In this document: positions 26,005 through 34,408 of the stretch, piece by piece | Numbering within the stretch: position 1 is the first letter of the stretch | How the letters are laid out: each line of letters starts with the position of its first letter | NCBI RefSeq assembly: GCF_901538265.1 | Contig: NZ_LR593886.1 | Coordinates: forward strand, 1,302,001 to 1,366,000 | DNA length: 64,000 nt | Origin: Gemmata massiliana | Lineage (GTDB): Bacteria > Planctomycetota > Planctomycetia > Gemmatales > Gemmataceae | Reading direction: 5' to 3' | Notes under the pieces: model-generated | The model's input: the letters and a program-made list of their open reading frames with translations, nothing else | Database searches by the model: none | Told to the model about the DNA's origin: nothing | Position numbers and translations under genes: made by a program

Positions 26005-27336
26005 GTGAGCTACCCGAGTCCCCAGCGCGCCGAGGCGCGCGCGTCCCTTTCAGAACGCCTCAAAGAGCAAGCCCGCGCCCTGGGGTTCGAGCTGGTGGGC
26101 ATCGCCCCAGCCACGGACGCGGACGGCTTCGCACGCTTCAACTCCTGGCTCGACCGCGGGTTCGCGGGCGAAATGTCGTACCTCCCTAAGTTCCGCACCG
26201 AGCGCCAGAACCCGAACAGCATTCTGGAAGGCGTGCGCAGCGTGCTGATGGTCGGAATGGAGTACGGGAGAGGGGAAAGGCAACCTAACCCCCTAACCCC
26301 CTTCCCTAAAAAGGAAGGGGGGACCGAACCACCGGTGGTTTTAAGCCCTTCTCCGCTTAGGGGAGGGGTTGGGGAGGGGTTACAGGCACAGCCTCCCCCC
26401 CCGCCGCCCCTCCCTAAAGGGAAGGGGGAGCAGGTATTGGGTGCCTCTGGGCGAACCGCGAGTGTTAACGAGCGGGTGGTTTTCTCCCCCTTCCCTTCAG
26501 GGAGGGGGGACGGGGGGGGAGGTTCCCCCCTCGCCCGCGTCGCGTCGTATGCTGCTGGTCCGGACTACCACCGCTACATCTGGGACCGACTCAACACACT
26601 CGCGGCGTGGCTGGAAGCCGAAGCACCCGGCAGCCGAACAGAAGCCGTCGCCGACACCGCGCCGCTCCTCGAACGCGACTTCGCCCGGCGCGCGGGCTTG
26701 GGGTGGGTCGGCAAGAACACAATGCTCATCAACACGCGACGCGGGAGCTTCTTCTTCCTCGGCGCAGTGCTCACGGACCTCGAACTCGAACCCGATTCGC
26801 CCTCAACATCTTCTCACTGTGGTACGTGTACGGCCTGCCTCGACGCCTGCCCGACGCGGGCATTTGCCGAGCCGTTCGTGCTCGACGCAACCAAGTGTAT
26901 CAGTTACCTGACCATCGAGTTACGTTCGGATATCCCCGTCGAACTCCGAGGATCCGTCGGGAATTGGCTTTACGGCTGTGACGTGTGTCAGGACGTGTGC
27001 CCGTGGAACCGCAACGCCGGGAGCCGCACGCCGGCGTTCCCGCACGAGCCGGACCTAGCGTGGATCGACCCGGCCGAACTGCTGGACCTCGATGCGGATG
27101 CGTTCCGCGTGCGCTTTAAGAAGACATCTTTCTGGCGGAACCGACGCGCCGGTCTACTGCGCAACGCGGCAATCGTATTGGGGAACATCGGCGACGAACG
27201 ATCGTTACCGGCATTGGAAAAGGCACTGACTGATCCCGAGGACGTGATTCGCAACGCGGCGCAGTGGGCCATCGATCAGATTCGTTACCGCACTTCGAGC
27301 GTGAAGTCGGGATTGCCGTCCGCCCCTTCAGACTGA
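26005..27336 (+). CDS. queG: Epoxyqueuosine reductase QueG with in-frame repeat insertion
   Basis: The protein has 443 residues from GTG 26005. QueG reduces epoxyqueuosine to queuosine in tRNA using cobalamin and two [4Fe-4S] clusters. Cluster ligands are visible: CGTCTACLDACPTRAF, then KCISYLTIELR and GCDVCQDVCPWNR. The catalytic Asp region is VADTAPLLERDFARRAGLGW with GKNTMLIN. The C-terminal HEAT-like repeat NAAIVLGNIGDERSLPALEK is typical of the tRNA-binding end. Residues about 93-173 are foreign repeat sequence between SVLMVGMEYGRG and LARVASYAAGPDYHR, a loop before the cobalamin domain core. Its 3' end overlaps the convergent Uma2 gene by 52 bases. Confidence 0.93.
   Translation: MSYPSPQRAEARASLSERLKEQARALGFELVGIAPATDADGFARFNSWLDRGFAGEMSYLPKFRTERQNPNSILEGVRSVLMVGMEYGRGERQPNPLTPFPKKEGGTEPPVVLSPSPLRGGVGEGLQAQPPPPPPLPKGKGEQVLGASGRTASVNERVVFSPFPSGRGDGGGGSPLARVASYAAGPDYHRYIWDRLNTLAAWLEAEAPGSRTEAVADTAPLLERDFARRAGLGWVGKNTMLINTRRGSFFFLGAVLTDLELEPDSPSTSSHCGTCTACLDACPTRAFAEPFVLDATKCISYLTIELRSDIPVELRGSVGNWLYGCDVCQDVCPWNRNAGSRTPAFPHEPDLAWIDPAELLDLDADAFRVRFKKTSFWRNRRAGLLRNAAIVLGNIGDERSLPALEKALTDPEDVIRNAAQWAIDQIRYRTSSVKSGLPSAPSD
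26282..26381 (+). repeat. In-frame palindromic element, copy C unit 1
   Basis: The first 40 bases are nearly identical to copy B unit 1 and copy A. It encodes PNPLTPFPKKEGGTEP, then LSPSPLRGGVGEGL. It is the shortest of the three first units at about 100 bases, and may be closest to the basic form. Confidence 0.92.
26407..26507 (+). repeat. In-frame palindromic element, copy C unit 2 with nested repeat
   Basis: Arms 26407-26430 and 26484-26507 match at 23 of 24 positions and belong to the same family as copy B unit 2. The loop contains a 30-base sequence (26450-26479) identical to the arm of the intergenic hairpin at 4632-4661. It is read here as TASVNERVV. The host frame stays open throughout. 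Confidence 0.92.
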
Positions 27337-27956
27337 GTGAGCCGAAACGATTTGCCCAATACGGCCGATTTCGTCCACCCGCTGGCCTTGCGCACCGCCA
27401 CGAACTCCTTCTTCCCGCGCTTGTAAATATCGAACCGGATATCGTCTTCGTCGCGCGCGTCAACGATCCAATACTCCTGCACGTCCGCGTCAAAGTATGC
27501 GGTCATCGTCCATTCCGTGTCTTTGACTTCCGAACTCTCACTAACAATCTCAATGGCGATTTCTGGCGAGCCAACCAGTTCAGTCTGCGTACCCGTGTCC
27601 CCGCCGACCAGTTCCACGCGCCCGTCGCGCAGCGCCTCGTGCGAGACGATCATCCCGTCCGGTTCGGTGGACAACTGCGTGCCCAGGTGCCCGAATCGCA
27701 TCCCTTCCGACACGAACCGGCCGAATTTCGTTTCTTTCATCAGATTGGCCAGCACACGACCGAGTTCCGTGCGGACGACGTTGTGGCTTGAGAATTCCTC
27801 CATACTCAGGTCCATCCACACCTTTTCGTTGATGAAGCAGACCCGCCCCTCTTCGGGAAATTCGGCCGAATGCGACCAGCGCCGAAAAGACTCAAACTCG
27901 GTCACCCACGCGGGGACGACCACTTTCCGTCCCCCGATTGCGAGTGCTACTTCCAT
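27285..27956 (-). CDS. Uma2 family protein (PD-(D/E)XK nuclease-like, DUF820)
   Basis: The protein has 223 residues from ATG 27956. The Uma2/DUF820 pattern is seen: EEFSSHNVVRTELGRVLANL, then TEPDGMIVSHEA with the first acidic residue, ELVGSPEIAIEIVSESSE with the E-x-V element and YFDADVQEYWIVDARDED. This fold is shared with restriction nucleases, and such genes are greatly expanded in Planctomycetes and Cyanobacteria. The biological role is not established. The 3' end overlaps queG by 52 bases on the opposite strand. Confidence 0.88.
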   Translation of the reverse strand: MEVALAIGGRKVVVPAWVTEFESFRRWSHSAEFPEEGRVCFINEKVWMDLSMEEFSSHNVVRTELGRVLANLMKETKFGRFVSEGMRFGHLGTQLSTEPDGMIVSHEALRDGRVELVGGDTGTQTELVGSPEIAIEIVSESSEVKDTEWTMTAYFDADVQEYWIVDARDEDDIRFDIYKRGKKEFVAVRKASGWTKSAVLGKSFRLTQSEGADGNPDFTLEVR

Positions 27957-28226
27957 ACATTCCTCATAATTCCGGTCACGAGTGGAAGCCCCCTCGCGTT
28001 TAGGATCTTTGCGGATAATACCAGCCTACTTGCGCGTACACCACGCCAGACGAATGCGCCGGTTGTAAGCCCGCACAGATTGCCCGGTTTCAGCAGGTTC
28101 TCATATCTTCCCTCTTAAAATCAGTTACTCTCGAAACACCTCAGACTCGCCACAGGTACGACCACCACAGCCGCGGTGCAGCAACACGAGTTGAGCACAG
28201 GTGTTGAGCACAGGTACGGGGCCATC

Positions 28227-29993
28227 ATGCAACTGATCCAAACGCTCACCGCCCGCGGGCTCCTCAACGACGCCGACCGCACCCGCGCGGCCGACACGAT
28301 CAAGTCCAACCCGGACATTCCCCCGCACCAGATCCTGATCGACAAAGGGTTCGTTCGCGAGGAGGCGATCCTGCCGGTGCTGGCGGAAGAGTTCGGTCTG
28401 GAACTCATTGACCTGTCGCACGCGAAGATCGCCTCGGACGTGCTCTCCGCGATGCCGCAGAAGCTCGTCCACCGCAAGAACTTGATGCCGGTCGCCCGGA
28501 ACAACGGCACCCTCGTCGTCGCCACCGCGGACCCGTTCGACGCCTACGCGCTCGACGAACTGCAAACGCTCACCGGCCTCCACGTGATGCCGGTGTTGGC
28601 CCCGCTGCGCGAAATTACCCGGCTCATCAAGCAGAACTTCGGCGTCGGCGGCGACACGGTCGCGGCGCTCGCGGAAGAGGCCAAGAACGAGGACGTCGAA
28701 CTCCTCGAGGCCCTGGAAACCGACGACAGCGAGATGGCGAAGGCGGCGCAGGAAGCGTCCGTCGTCAAGCTCGTGAACCAGATCCTCGTCGAAGCGGCCA
28801 ACGAGCGCGCGTCCGACATTCACATCGAAACCGAAGAGCACGGCATCCGCATCCGGTACCGGATCGACGGGCTGCTCCAGAACCAGAACCTGCCCCCGGA
28901 GATCAACCGGTTCGCGCTCGCGATCGTCAGCCGCCTCAAGATCATGGCCCGGCTCAACATCGCCGAGAAGCGGCTCCCGCAGGACGGCCGCATCAAGATG
29001 AAGGTGCAGGGGCGCGAGATCGACGTCCGCGTGTCGATCATCCCGATGATCCACGGCGAGGGGATCGTCATGCGGTTGCTCGACAAGGGCCGCATGTCGT
29101 TCAACCTCAAGAACTGCGGGATGCTGCCGGACATCTACGGCACGTTCAAGCAGGTCATCGACCGGCCCCACGGGATCGTCCTCGTTACCGGTCCGACCGG
29201 GTCGGGCAAGTCCACCACGCTGTACTCGGCCCTCAACGAGATCAAGGACGAGGTCACCAAGATCATCACGGTGGAAGACCCGGTCGAGTACAACCAGGAC
29301 GGGATCTCGCAGATCCAGACGCACGCGAAGATCGGCCTCACGTTCGGCCACGCCCTGCGGTCCATCCTGCGGCACGACCCGGACGTGATCCTCGTCGGCG
29401 AAATCCGCGACAAGGAAACGGCGGAAATGGCGATCCAGGCGTCGCTCACCGGGCACATGGTGTTCAGCACCCTGCACACCAACGACGCCCCCAGCGCGTT
29501 CACCCGCATGATCGATATGGGCGTCGAGCCGTTCCTCGTGTCGAGCACGGTCGAGGGCGTCATGGCCCAGCGCCTCGTGCGCACGATCTGCCCGGACTGC
29601 AAGGCCGAATACGTCCCCGACCCGGACGCCGTGCCGCTCGACTTCCCCGGGCGCAAGGGGTCCGTGAAGCCGGCCCCGGACGTCGCGATCCAACAGGGCG
29701 TGGTGGAGATGATGGGCGCCGGCGCCGCGAACGACGGCAAGTTGTGGAAGGGGATGGGGTGCCGGGCCTGTCGCCAGGGCGGGTACCGCGGGCGCACCGG
29801 GATTCACGAGCTGCTCATCAACAATGAGGTAATGAAGGATCTGGTCGTCCAGCGCGTGAACTCGGGCGTGGTCCGACTGGAGGCGCTCAAGGCCGGTATG
29901 ATTACGCTCCGTCAGGACGGCTGGCGCAAGGTGCTCAACGGTACCACTACCATTGATGAAGTGACTCGTACAACCGCCGGCGACATTAATTAG
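28227..29993 (+). CDS. gspE: Type II secretion / type IV pilus ATPase GspE (PilB-like)
   Basis: The protein has 588 residues from ATG 28227. A longer frame from 28176 lacks extra family sequence. The N-terminal MshEN-type domain (PHQILIDKGFVREEAILPVL) is followed by the ATPase core: IVLVTGPTGSGKSTTLYSAL (Walker A near residue 321), Asp box ITVEDPVEYNQDGISQIQ, VILVGEIRDKETAEMAIQAS (Walker B) and TGHMVFSTLHTNDAPSAFTR (His box). The tetracysteine zinc motif is CPDCKAEY and GCRACRQGGYRGRTG. It powers pseudopilus assembly at the inner membrane. It is the first gene of the secretion cluster and is separated from gspF by about 410 bases. Confidence 0.95.
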   Translation: MQLIQTLTARGLLNDADRTRAADTIKSNPDIPPHQILIDKGFVREEAILPVLAEEFGLELIDLSHAKIASDVLSAMPQKLVHRKNLMPVARNNGTLVVATADPFDAYALDELQTLTGLHVMPVLAPLREITRLIKQNFGVGGDTVAALAEEAKNEDVELLEALETDDSEMAKAAQEASVVKLVNQILVEAANERASDIHIETEEHGIRIRYRIDGLLQNQNLPPEINRFALAIVSRLKIMARLNIAEKRLPQDGRIKMKVQGREIDVRVSIIPMIHGEGIVMRLLDKGRMSFNLKNCGMLPDIYGTFKQVIDRPHGIVLVTGPTGSGKSTTLYSALNEIKDEVTKIITVEDPVEYNQDGISQIQTHAKIGLTFGHALRSILRHDPDVILVGEIRDKETAEMAIQASLTGHMVFSTLHTNDAPSAFTRMIDMGVEPFLVSSTVEGVMAQRLVRTICPDCKAEYVPDPDAVPLDFPGRKGSVKPAPDVAIQQGVVEMMGAGAANDGKLWKGMGCRACRQGGYRGRTGIHELLINNEVMKDLVVQRVNSGVVRLEALKAGMITLRQDGWRKVLNGTTTIDEVTRTTAGDIN

Positions 29994-30045
29994 AGACTTC
30001 GGCGTTTAATTCCGTGAGCGCGCCGGAGGCAGTCGACGCGCGGAG

Positions 30046-30075
30046 TTGACATATTGGATGTTTGTACAGTACAAT
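30046..30075 (+). promoter_or_regulatory. Sigma70-type promoter upstream of gspF
   Basis: A perfect TTGACA (30046-30051) and TACAAT (30070-30075) are separated by 18 bases. The site sits 50 bases after the gspE stop in the 414-base gap and would give a leader of about 325 bases before gspF. The rest of the gap holds no gene that I can see. Confidence 0.65.
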
Positions 30076-30407
30076 TGGAATTCGCGCTCGATCGTGATCG
30101 AAGAGTAAATGGCCCGGGTTTGGGTTGGGCGATCAAAAGTGAGCGAATGTTAGCCGCTATTAGCGGTTGGGGAGGGGCGAAACGGAGCCGAAATTGGCCC
30201 TAAAAATCGGTTAATTCAGCAGTTAGGATGGATTCCCACCCCCGCACGCTGTCGTGCCGCCCGGAAATGTCAGCGATTGTTACTAAAATGACGCAATGGC
30301 AGGCGAAGTAACGACTTAAGTCGCTATCGTCGTTGCGATCCGGTATCTGTCGTGAGTGCAAAGGTCCGAAGTCGTCTAAACGGAACAAACTGAGTACGAG
30401 CGATACC

Positions 30408-31622
30408 ATGCCCGACTTCACTTTTGAAGCGCTCGCCCGCACCGGGGCCAAGTCCACGGGAACGCTCACGGCCAACAGCGAGCGCGAGGCCGCCCTGATC
30501 CTCGACGGGCGCGGGCTGTTCCCGCTCAAGATCGGTCGCGCCAAAACCCAGGCGTCTAGTGCCGGCGGGTTCTTCGGCGGGCGCGTCAGCGGGCGCGCGA
30601 CCGCCACGCTGTACTCGCAACTCGCGGACCTGCTCCACTCCGGCGTGCCGCTACTGCGGTCGCTCGAACTGCTCGAGCGCCAGAGCGCCAACCGCGCGCT
30701 CCAGTCGGTGCTGCGCGACATCCGCGCCCGGGTCGCCGACGGCACCGGGTTGGCCCAGGCGATGGCGTTCCACCCCCGGGTGTTCAACGAACTCGCCGTC
30801 AGCATGGTCCGCGCCGGTCAAGAAGGTGGGTTCCTCGAAGACGTGCTCAAGCGCATCGCCGCGTTCGTCGAGCACCAGGAAGATTTGAAATCGAAGGTGG
30901 TCGGCTCGCTCGCGTACCCGGCGTTCCTGGGGTTCGCCGGGTTCGGCGTGGTCGCGGTGCTGATGGTGTTCTTCGTGCCCAAGTTCGAGTCGATTTTCGA
31001 GAAACTGAAAGAAAAAGACGAGATGCCCGAGATCACCAGCCTGTTGCTCTGGATCAGCCACTCGATCCGGGGTTACTGGTGGTTGGTGATCAGCGCCGTG
31101 GTCGGCGCCGCGTTCGGGTTCCGCGCATGGGCGCGAACCCCGAACGGGCGCCTGATCGTGGACCGCGTGAAGATCCGGCTCCCGCTGTTCGGCCCGGTGT
31201 TCATGGGGCTGGCCCTGTCGCGGTTCTGCCGCATCCTGGGGACGATGTTGCACAACGGTATCCCGCTCCTGAAGGCGCTGCACATCTCCAAGGACTCGAC
31301 CGGTAACAAGGTGCTGGCGGCGGCCGTCGAGCAGGCCGCGGAGAACGTGACCGCCGGGCAGAAGCTGGCCGACCCGCTCCGCAAGAGCGGCCACTTCCCG
31401 ACCGACATCGTGGAAATGATTACCATCGCGGAAGAGGCGAACAGCCTGGAAAAGGTGCTGATCGACGTCGCCGACGGGCTGGACAAGCGGACCGCCCGGA
31501 ACCTCGAACTCATGGTCAAACTGCTCGAGCCGATCATGCTCCTGGCTATGGCGGCAGTGGTCGGTACCATCGCGGTCGGGCTACTGATGCCCGTGTTCAA
31601 GCTCAGCACAACGTTGAAATGA
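30408..31622 (+). CDS. gspF: Type II secretion inner-membrane protein GspF
   Basis: The protein has 404 residues from ATG 30408. It begins MPDFTFEALARTGAKSTGTL, the usual GspF/PilC start. The two repeated GspF domains are present: LYSQLADLLHSGVPLLRSLE in the first and LSRFCRILGTMLHNGIPLLK in the second. Three membrane segments can be seen (AYPAFLGFAGFGVVAVLMVF, YWWLVISAVVGAAFGF, LEPIMLLAMAAVVGTIAVGL). It forms the platform that couples the GspE ATPase to pseudopilin assembly. Its own promoter lies in the preceding gap. Confidence 0.95.
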   Translation: MPDFTFEALARTGAKSTGTLTANSEREAALILDGRGLFPLKIGRAKTQASSAGGFFGGRVSGRATATLYSQLADLLHSGVPLLRSLELLERQSANRALQSVLRDIRARVADGTGLAQAMAFHPRVFNELAVSMVRAGQEGGFLEDVLKRIAAFVEHQEDLKSKVVGSLAYPAFLGFAGFGVVAVLMVFFVPKFESIFEKLKEKDEMPEITSLLLWISHSIRGYWWLVISAVVGAAFGFRAWARTPNGRLIVDRVKIRLPLFGPVFMGLALSRFCRILGTMLHNGIPLLKALHISKDSTGNKVLAAAVEQAAENVTAGQKLADPLRKSGHFPTDIVEMITIAEEANSLEKVLIDVADGLDKRTARNLELMVKLLEPIMLLAMAAVVGTIAVGLLMPVFKLSTTLK

Positions 31623-31714
31623 CATAATCGAGTCTCTCATGGCTGGCTAACCGCCCTGCTAGGTATACTGACTACATCCACGCTCCAACTCGCCCACGTA
31701 AGAGGTTCCGATCC

Positions 31715-32191
31715 ATGATGCTGGCCACAACTCGCCGCGCCGCGATCCGCCCGGTTTCCCCCCGGCGCCGCTCCGCGTTCACCCTGATCGAAGTCCTCGT
31801 GGTGGTCGCGATCCTCGTGATCCTGGCGACCATCGCCGCGGTCGCCGTGCCCAAACAGCTCAACGAAGCGCGCAAGAGCCGGGCACAAATCGGGTGCGTG
31901 ACCATTGCTCGGGCTGCCGAGGCTTACCAAATCAATCAGGCGAACCCGGGGACGACCGACGACGAGCGCATGCCGCAGGGGATCAACGACCTGCTCAACC
32001 CGTCGTGGACCACGTCGTTCCTGCCGGAAGGTCAGGCCAGCGCGGTCGACCCCTGGGGGAAACAGTACAACCTGCAGATCCAGCAGCGCAACGACGGGAA
32101 CGGCTCGTACATTCTGGTCCACACGACCGCGCCGGACGGGACCGAAATCAGCCAGTTCGGTTTGGGTGCTAATTCCCGGCCCAAGAACTAA
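31715..32191 (+). CDS. gspG: Major pseudopilin GspG
   Basis: The protein has 158 residues with a 21-residue basic leader (RRAAIRPVSPRRRSA) before the class III signal FTLIEVLVVVAILVILATIA, including Glu5. Residue -1 is Ala instead of the usual Gly, which is unusual but tolerated by some prepilin peptidases. The C-terminal part (DPWGKQYNLQIQQRN) matches the GspG calcium-binding region: DPWG and a following loop. It would form the pseudopilus shaft. No prepilin peptidase gene is in the window. Confidence 0.9.
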   Translation: MMLATTRRAAIRPVSPRRRSAFTLIEVLVVVAILVILATIAAVAVPKQLNEARKSRAQIGCVTIARAAEAYQINQANPGTTDDERMPQGINDLLNPSWTTSFLPEGQASAVDPWGKQYNLQIQQRNDGNGSYILVHTTAPDGTEISQFGLGANSRPKN

Positions 32192-32226
32192 GGTCCCGCA
32201 GCCGCTCCACCGCCCGAGGGCCAGCC

Positions 32227-32772
32227 GTGTTGATCCGCCCCGTTACTCGCCGCGGCTTCACCCTGGTTGAAGTGGTCGTCGTCATGGCGATCCTGATCCT
32301 GCTCGCGGCCGTTGTGCTGCCCAGTATCGGGGTGTTCCGTGGCGACTCGCGCCCGCGGGCCGCGGCGGACGTGATCCGCTCTGAGCTGGCCGCGGCCCGC
32401 GGGCGCGCAATGATTGAGGGGCGCCCGTACCGGATCGCGATCGGGTCCAACGGCGATCGCATTCGCCGCGCCCCGGACGGGGCCGATTTCGCTGAGGCCA
32501 CGGCGTTCGACCGCACCGACGGGAACGCCGCGACCGTTGAATACGCCTTTGAAAACGCCGCCGCGGAACTCCTCTCCTCCCCCTCCGTGGCGTCCGACTC
32601 GGACGGTACCTGGACCACGATCGCCGTCGTCCTGCCCAACGGCACGTGCCTGGACGACAACATGGTCGTCGGCGTGCGCGACAAGGAAAAAAACGACGCC
32701 CCGCTCCGGGTCCAGATCCGCGGATTGACCAGTACGTCCCGCGTACTACCCGCCGGCACGGAGGTCCGCTGA
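32227..32772 (+). CDS. Minor pseudopilin, GspH-like
   Basis: The protein has about 181 residues; start GTG 32227, with TTG 32230 equally possible. The leader VTRRG precedes FTLVEVVVVMAILILLAAVV with Glu5. The globular part includes VIRSELAAARGRAMIEGRPY, as in GspH. The position after gspG also fits. It overlaps the next gene by one base. It is expected to sit near the tip of the pseudopilus. Confidence 0.85.
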   Translation: MLIRPVTRRGFTLVEVVVVMAILILLAAVVLPSIGVFRGDSRPRAAADVIRSELAAARGRAMIEGRPYRIAIGSNGDRIRRAPDGADFAEATAFDRTDGNAATVEYAFENAAAELLSSPSVASDSDGTWTTIAVVLPNGTCLDDNMVVGVRDKEKNDAPLRVQIRGLTSTSRVLPAGTEVR

Positions 32773-33227
32773 TGCTCCCCCGCTCCGCTCCGCGCCGCGG
32801 GATCTCGCTCATCGAAGTCCTGCTCGCTCTGACGATCCTGGTGATCTCGCTGGCCGGGATCAGTCAACTGGTGGACATCGGCTCCGATCACGGGAACCAG
32901 GCCCGGGCCGCGACCCGCGGAACTCGGCTGGCGCAGGGGAAGATGGTCGAAGTCGAGGCGGGCGTCGTCCCCCTGACGAGCGAAGCGAGCGGTAATTTCG
33001 AGGGCGACGACGCGGCCTGGAAGTTCACGGTCAGCCCGGAACCGGCCGGCCCCCCGAACCTGTACACCGTGACCGTTCGCGTCTCCCGCGAAATCAAGGG
33101 TGAGACCTTCGAGATCGTGCTGACGCAGATGATATTCGACCCGACCGTGATGGGGTCCGCGGCCCAGGCCGAGCTCCCCCCAACAGACTCCACGACGACC
33201 ACCGGAACGGGAGGAACGACGCCGTGA
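32772..33227 (+). CDS. Minor pseudopilin, GspI-like
   Basis: The protein has 151 residues from ATG 32772, sharing the A of the previous TGA. The leader ends APRRG, then ISLIEVLLALTILVISLAGI with Glu5. The Val-rich region TVTVRVSREIKGETFEIVLT resembles GspI. A short Thr/Gly tail (TTTTGTGGTT) is odd for this family. Overlap with the next gene indicates one transcript. Confidence 0.85.
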   Translation: MLPRSAPRRGISLIEVLLALTILVISLAGISQLVDIGSDHGNQARAATRGTRLAQGKMVEVEAGVVPLTSEASGNFEGDDAAWKFTVSPEPAGPPNLYTVTVRVSREIKGETFEIVLTQMIFDPTVMGSAAQAELPPTDSTTTTGTGGTTP

Positions 33228-34408
33228 TGCTCCGCTCTCGACGTGCCCGCTCGCTCCGCCGGGCGGGGTTCACGCTCCTCGAAATCCTCCTCGCGACCGT
33301 GCTCGCCACCCTGCTACTCGCCGCGCTGTACGCGATGATGTCCGTGACGCTGCGCCAGACGCAGAGCAGCCGCGACGCGAGCGAACTCGAGGATCTGTCG
33401 CGCGGGATCTTCAACAAGATGACCGTGGACCTGAACGGCACGCTCGCCCCGCTCCCGCCGCGCTCCGGTGGGAACCCGCTGGCGAGTACCACGAGCGGGT
33501 CGACCGGCACGAGTACCGGGACTTCGGGCACGACCACTCCAAGTGCCACGACTGGTTCTAGCGGCTCTGCCGCTCAGTCAGCCAGTACGACGTCCACACC
33601 CGCGACGGGAACCGCAACTGGCGGGGCTGCAACAACTTCGACGGACACGGAAACCGATAACCCCAACCCAGGGGCCGCGGATTTCTCGTTCCAGGGCGGC
33701 GTGGCCGGGTCGGAGAAGCAGATGGTGGTGTTCTCCGGGCGCGTGCCGGAAGTGTTCGGCCGGTTCGGGAACCCGGGCGAGCAGATCCGCGCCGACCAGC
33801 GCCAGATCATTTACTGGGTCGGTCCGAGCGGCGGGTTGTACCGACAGGAGCGCCCGTGGGTGACCGCAGACGGTGTGCGCAACTCGCTCGATCCCGACCC
33901 GGAAGCGCCCGACGCGGTGCTCATCGCCGAGGAAGTGTCCGACGTGACCTTCGAGTACACCGACGGTACGAGTTGGGCCACGGACTGGGACGGCACGGTG
34001 CCCGGTCCGGACGGCGTGACCCCACTCGGCCCGCCTCGTGCGATCCGCGTCACGCTCGTACTCAAGGTTTCCACGGGCAAGAGCAACGAAACGGTCGAGA
34101 AGAGCCTGACCCAAGTGATCGCGGTTCGGTCGGCGCCCGGTACTAACACCCCACCGCTCGTCACGCCGCCGGTCGACGGCGCGACCGACACGTCGAGCGG
34201 AACAACGAGTGGGACGACGGGCAGCAGTTCTGGGACGGCGGGCAGTACGGGTAGCTCGGGCGGCAGTACCGGCGGGGCGAGTAGTTCGGGCGGCACCACG
34301 AGCAGTCCGTCTTCGGGGAGTTCGGGCGGGACGAAACAGAGTGCCGGCACCTCCGGGGCGTCGATGAGCAGCGGATCGACGGGCGGCAAGAGCGGAGGCG
34401 GGAAATGA
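33227..34408 (+). CDS. Minor pseudopilin, GspJ-like, with low-complexity Ser/Thr/Gly segments
   Basis: The protein has about 393 residues; ATG 33227 shares the last base of the previous stop, and GTG 33224 is an alternative. The leader ends SLRRAG, then FTLLEILLATVLATLLLAAL with Glu5. The globular GspJ-type part includes QRQIIYWVGPSGGLYRQERP (about residues 190-210). Two disordered stretches rich in Ser, Thr and Gly interrupt it: residues about 85-145 and the last 80 residues. The usual length is about 200, so this is nearly double. The last four bases overlap the next gene. Confidence 0.85.
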   Translation: MLRSRRARSLRRAGFTLLEILLATVLATLLLAALYAMMSVTLRQTQSSRDASELEDLSRGIFNKMTVDLNGTLAPLPPRSGGNPLASTTSGSTGTSTGTSGTTTPSATTGSSGSAAQSASTTSTPATGTATGGAATTSTDTETDNPNPGAADFSFQGGVAGSEKQMVVFSGRVPEVFGRFGNPGEQIRADQRQIIYWVGPSGGLYRQERPWVTADGVRNSLDPDPEAPDAVLIAEEVSDVTFEYTDGTSWATDWDGTVPGPDGVTPLGPPRAIRVTLVLKVSTGKSNETVEKSLTQVIAVRSAPGTNTPPLVTPPVDGATDTSSGTTSGTTGSSSGTAGSTGSSGGSTGGASSSGGTTSSPSSGSSGGTKQSAGTSGASMSSGSTGGKSGGGK

